Shown: one piece after another, positions 61,096-64,000 of the stretch
How positions within the stretch are numbered: the first letter of the stretch is position 1
How the letters are laid out: each line of letters opens with the position of its first letter
DNA from: CAWBRT01 sp963819175
GTDB lineage: Bacteria; Acidobacteriota; Terriglobia; Terriglobales; Acidobacteriaceae
Direction: 5' to 3'
DNA: 64,000 nucleotides
Assembly: GCA_963819175.1 (NCBI GenBank)
Contig: CAWFVJ010000018.1
Span: 186,001-250,000 of the forward strand
Made by a program: the position numbers and the translations under genes
The notes under the pieces: generated by a model
The model's database searches: none
What the model saw: the letters and a program-made list of their open reading frames with translations, nothing else
Told to the model about the DNA's origin: nothing

Positions 61096-62213
61096 AGATT
61101 GTGACCATAGTGGGCGCGCGGCCGCAATTCGTAAAGGCCGCAGTGGTCTCGCGCGTGTTGCGGTCGCTTGGTACCGTTCACGAGGTCCTCGTTCACACCG
61201 GACAGCACTATAACCACAACATTTCCGGCGTTTTCTTTGCCGAGATGAACATCCCCGAGCCCGATTACCACCTGGGCATCGGTTCCGCCTCGCAAGGGAA
61301 ACAGACCGGCAGGATGCTGGAGCAGATCGAGTCGGTCCTGATAGCCGAGCGGCCCGACCGGCTTCTTGTCTACGGAGACACGAATTCCACGCTGGCGGGA
61401 GCGTTGGCGGCGGCAAAACTCCACGTTCCCATCGCCCACGTGGAAGCAGGGCTGCGCTCATTCAATCGCCGCATGCCGGAAGAGATCAACCGGATATTGA
61501 CGGACCACGTTTCCGACTTGTTGTTCGCGCCCACGGAGATTGCGATTCGTAACCTGCACAATGAGGGAATCTCGAACGAAAGCATCGTCCGCACCGGTGA
61601 CATCATGTATGATGCCGCCCTCTTCTATGCGGCGAAAGCCGAGCGTGAGAGCACGATTCTGCAACATCTGAGGGTCCAACCGCGGCAATACATTCTGGCT
61701 ACGGTGCATCGTGCCGAGAACACGGATGACATCGACAATTTACGGTCTATCCTGCAAGGGATGGCAACGGTTGCCGCCGAGGTCCCAATCGTGTTGCCGC
61801 TTCATCCGCGCACTCGCGCGGCCATCAGCAAGGCGGAAGATTTGACTAAAGAGATGGGGAAGTTACGCGTGATCGAACCGGTCGGATATCTCGATATGAT
61901 AACGCTGGAGAAACACGCGCGCCTGATCCTTACCGACTCCGGGGGAGTGCAGAAAGAGGCCACCTTCCACAACGTATTCTGTGTAACGCTGCGCGAGGAA
62001 ACAGAGTGGCGGGAGTTGGTTGAGTTGCGGCGCAATATCCTGGTCTCACCAGCGTCGGGCGCAGTTGCTGTTACCCGGGCGATTCGGCAGGCGCTGTCGT
62101 TCGCGCCTCTTCCGGATACCGATATCTACGGCGACGGACATGCCGCGAAGACGATCATCGATGCCCTGTTGGCTTTCACGGATTGCAGCGTTAGACCGGC
62201 CAGCAACGCCTAA
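61092..62213 (+). CDS. wecB: UDP-N-acetylglucosamine 2-epimerase (non-hydrolysing)
   Basis: 373 residues, ATG 61092 inside the stop of the glycosyltransferase gene. KIVTIVGARPQFVKAAVVSR, VLVHTGQHYNHNISG, VYGDTNSTLAGALAA, HVEAGLRSFNRRMPEEINR and LTDSGGVQKEA are diagnostic. It interconverts UDP-GlcNAc and UDP-ManNAc for surface polysaccharide. Its 3' end overlaps the convergent glycosyltransferase by 23 bp. Confidence 0.95.
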   Translation: MKIVTIVGARPQFVKAAVVSRVLRSLGTVHEVLVHTGQHYNHNISGVFFAEMNIPEPDYHLGIGSASQGKQTGRMLEQIESVLIAERPDRLLVYGDTNSTLAGALAAAKLHVPIAHVEAGLRSFNRRMPEEINRILTDHVSDLLFAPTEIAIRNLHNEGISNESIVRTGDIMYDAALFYAAKAERESTILQHLRVQPRQYILATVHRAENTDDIDNLRSILQGMATVAAEVPIVLPLHPRTRAAISKAEDLTKEMGKLRVIEPVGYLDMITLEKHARLILTDSGGVQKEATFHNVFCVTLREETEWRELVELRRNILVSPASGAVAVTRAIRQALSFAPLPDTDIYGDGHAAKTIIDALLAFTDCSVRPASNA

Positions 62214-63385
62214 CGAGTTCAAAGGAATCGAAGAACTTCAGTAGCTCTTGGACATAATGCTTCGCGGTCCAGCCGGCGGCACGTTCCTTTCCGCTACAGA
62301 TCAACTTCTGCCGTCGATCTTGATCTGCATATATGGACTTGATCGCGGTAGCCAAGCCCTCGATATCGGTGGGATCGACAAGAAGAGCAGCATCGCCCAG
62401 TTGCTCCTGCGCACCCGATATCCGCGAAGCGATAACGGGGCAACCAAGAGCAAAGGCCTCCAAAGGTGGAAGATTCTCTGGGCCGCAGAGGGAAACATAG
62501 GTAAGCGCAAGCGCGTTTTGATAAAGACCGATTAGATCCTCGCGTGGCACGAAGCCCAGAAAGTGTACCCGGTCCTGAAGGTTGAGTTTTCCGGCAATCG
62601 ATCTAACGTATTCCTGATTCCCGCAATCGGTACCCACGAATACCAGTGGAAAGAGGAGCCCATCCCGCTCCTCCAACACCTTAAGCGCATGCAGCAGGTT
62701 CACGTGGTTCTTGTGTGACCAGAACTGTGCGGGATAGAAGAGATAGTCCTTGGGGAGACTATACTTATGAAGCACGGCATCGTCACCTCTCCCGCACGCC
62801 TCAAGTGCGAAGGATGGCGTGGGATGCGGCAGGGCAATCAATCCTTTCCGGAAACATGTTGTAAAACCGTATGACTTCTTCTTTTCCCGCGGAGTTTGGC
62901 ACGATTACAAGAGCAGCCTTAGACAAAGCACGCTGATAGTTCGTATCGCGGAATTTCCATCGGCCAGAGGCGCTTGTCTCGGGGAACCACGGCTGCAACC
63001 TATGCTGCAGATCCCAAATCGTATAAACATAAGGAATATCAACCGGCTGGAAAAATGGCGTCACAAACCAGACCACTTCCGCGCCGCATCGGCGGAGGCT
63101 CCGTTCAAACCAGCTACGCAGGTGTAAAGTATCCGCTATAAATGGCAGCGGTTCGAAGCAGACCGTCAGCCAGTTTTGTAACCTCACCCACTTCGTGTGT
63201 GCGGTCTGCCACTGCAAATGCGTTTGATTGCAACCGACGGCTTCTTTGGGCGAGTTGCTGTAGATGACGAACGAATGCTTCCCGGAATTCTCAATGCTGA
63301 TGAGAGCGCGAAGAATCTCGTCCTGAAATGTAAACCCGCCTCCCCTCACCGGCGAGAGGTCGCCAAGATACACAGCGATCTTCAT
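62191..63385 (-). pseudogene. GT4-type glycosyltransferase (mannosyltransferase-like), one frameshift
   Basis: From ATG 63385 (MKIAVYLGDLSPVRGGGFTF) to FPERID near 62845; then one frame over IALPHPTPSFALEAC, YPAQFWSHKNHVNLLHAL, DRVHFLGFVPREDLIGLYQN, and the donor-site motif ENLPPLEAFALGCPVIAS to 62191. One inserted base near 62840 separates the two. Repaired length is about 398 residues. The gene converges on wecB. Confidence 0.85.
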
Positions 63386-63434
63386 TTCAAGAAGCCTTCC
63401 GAGCCAAGGCAACGACGTGCCACACGGGTGGAAC

Positions 63435-64000
63435 TCATGCGGGGTTCACCGGCGCCAGTTGAGCAGACCGGATGGATTCCGCTATCGACCCGATGGTATC
63501 TTCGGACAAAGTGGAACTCGAAGGTAGATAAAGTCCGTCAAGCCACAAACGGTCCGCGACCGGGCAGGCTATGTCCGCGATATCCCGGTTGGTTTCGCAG
63601 GAACGGCTGTTGATTCATGGGGCGAGAGAAAGTTCGCGTGTCGACGCCGTCGCGGCGCAGATGTTCCATAAGCGCATCGCGGGTTGAGCCAAACTCGGGA
63701 GTGACGATGATTCCGTACATCCAGTACACGTTCTTGGCCCAATCTGCTTCCGGGGGCAGTTTAGTCGCAATGCCAGCCAATCTCCGATTATAGGCATGCG
63801 CTACCCTGCGCTTGTGGTGCTTTCTGAATGATGCGATCGATCCCAACTGAGCCAGTCCATTGCCGACTGATAGCCCGTCAGGCGAAAATCATAGCCAGCC
63901 TCTACGCCAGAAGCGTGGTTTGGTGAACGCCAGATTGCGCAGCGATCGGACACACTCGGCAGTTTGGTGTCGTCGGTAACCACCATGCCGCCTTCTCCGG
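63435..64000 (-). pseudogene. DegT/DnrJ/EryC1 sugar aminotransferase, C-terminal part with frameshifts (runs off the right edge)
   Basis: Recovered pieces in order on the minus strand: GEGGMVVTDD, YDFRLTGYQSAM, SIASFRKHHKRRVAHAYNRR, VYWMYGIIVTPEF, GVDTRTFSRPMNQQPFLR, and LWLDGLYLPSSSTLSEDTIG ending NPA and TGA at 63435. This is the C-terminal half of PLP sugar aminotransferases that make amino sugars for surface glycans. At least two frame changes are needed (near 63560 and in 63850-63990). The PLP Lys lies beyond the window. Confidence 0.75.

Noticed and set aside
1..64000. CRISPR array, tRNA, rRNA or riboswitch
   Set aside because: No regularly spaced repeats, no cloverleaf with matching arms and CCA end, and no known aptamer core was recognised. 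The Cas4-like nuclease has no cas neighbours.

Overview
The window is about 64 kb of GC-rich chromosome. Gene content and repeats point to a soil or sediment member of the Acidobacteriota. This is an inference from an ADP-forming acyl-CoA synthetase fused to GNAT, a PAP2-Wzi outer-membrane fusion, many VapBC/HigBA remnants and short REP-like palindromes of the kind common in that phylum. No rRNA or tRNA gene was seen to confirm it.

Layout. 1-4.2 kb: a very large membrane PAS/GAF sensor (minus strand, running off the left edge) next to a stand-alone receiver. 4.4-10.1 kb: a MITE-like element, cyclopropane-fatty-acid synthase, a DHA2 drug exporter and an ABC-F ATPase. 10.1-17.8 kb: an accessory region with an IS21 remnant, a VapBC pair, a HigBA pair with a palindromic operator, broken vapBC, an HNH gene, an IS1380 transposase, and a secreted alpha/beta-hydrolase gene split by a decayed ISAs1 element. 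17.8-43.8 kb: acyl-CoA, amidase and organic-acid genes (ADP-forming acyl-CoA synthetase, two amidases, a deacetylase of the HDAC fold, gamma-glutamyltranspeptidase, an MFS symporter with a UPF0261 and PEP-hydrolase-like pair, two AMP-forming acyl-CoA ligases). Into this are set two paralogous copies, 16 kb apart, of a 2.68-kb module of two HtrA-like proteases plus a LuxR-type regulator. 43.9-47.4 kb: a phage-like recombination cassette (annealing-protein-like gene, small DNA-binding-like gene, Cas4/RecB-like nuclease, unknown gene, HNH) with a divergent ribbon-helix-helix regulator. Its distal end is duplicated at 12.5 kb. 47.7-64 kb: a polysaccharide locus with rfbBACD, PAP2-Wzi, a collapsed second rfb copy, a Wzx flippase, an IS630, a beta-helix protein, two glycosyltransferases, wecB and a DegT aminotransferase.

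The most notable observation is a FrnE/DsbA-like oxidoreductase (30543-31157). Its only interruption is a TGA exactly where the first Cys of the C-P-W-C motif belongs, followed at the expected spacing by a small hairpin with a G-starting loop. It is a candidate selenoprotein, with simple nonsense mutation as the main alternative.

More than a dozen genes carry single-base frameshifts while long neighbours are perfectly open. Either the accessory part is decaying or the assembly retains small indel errors, and each broken gene should be read with that in mind.
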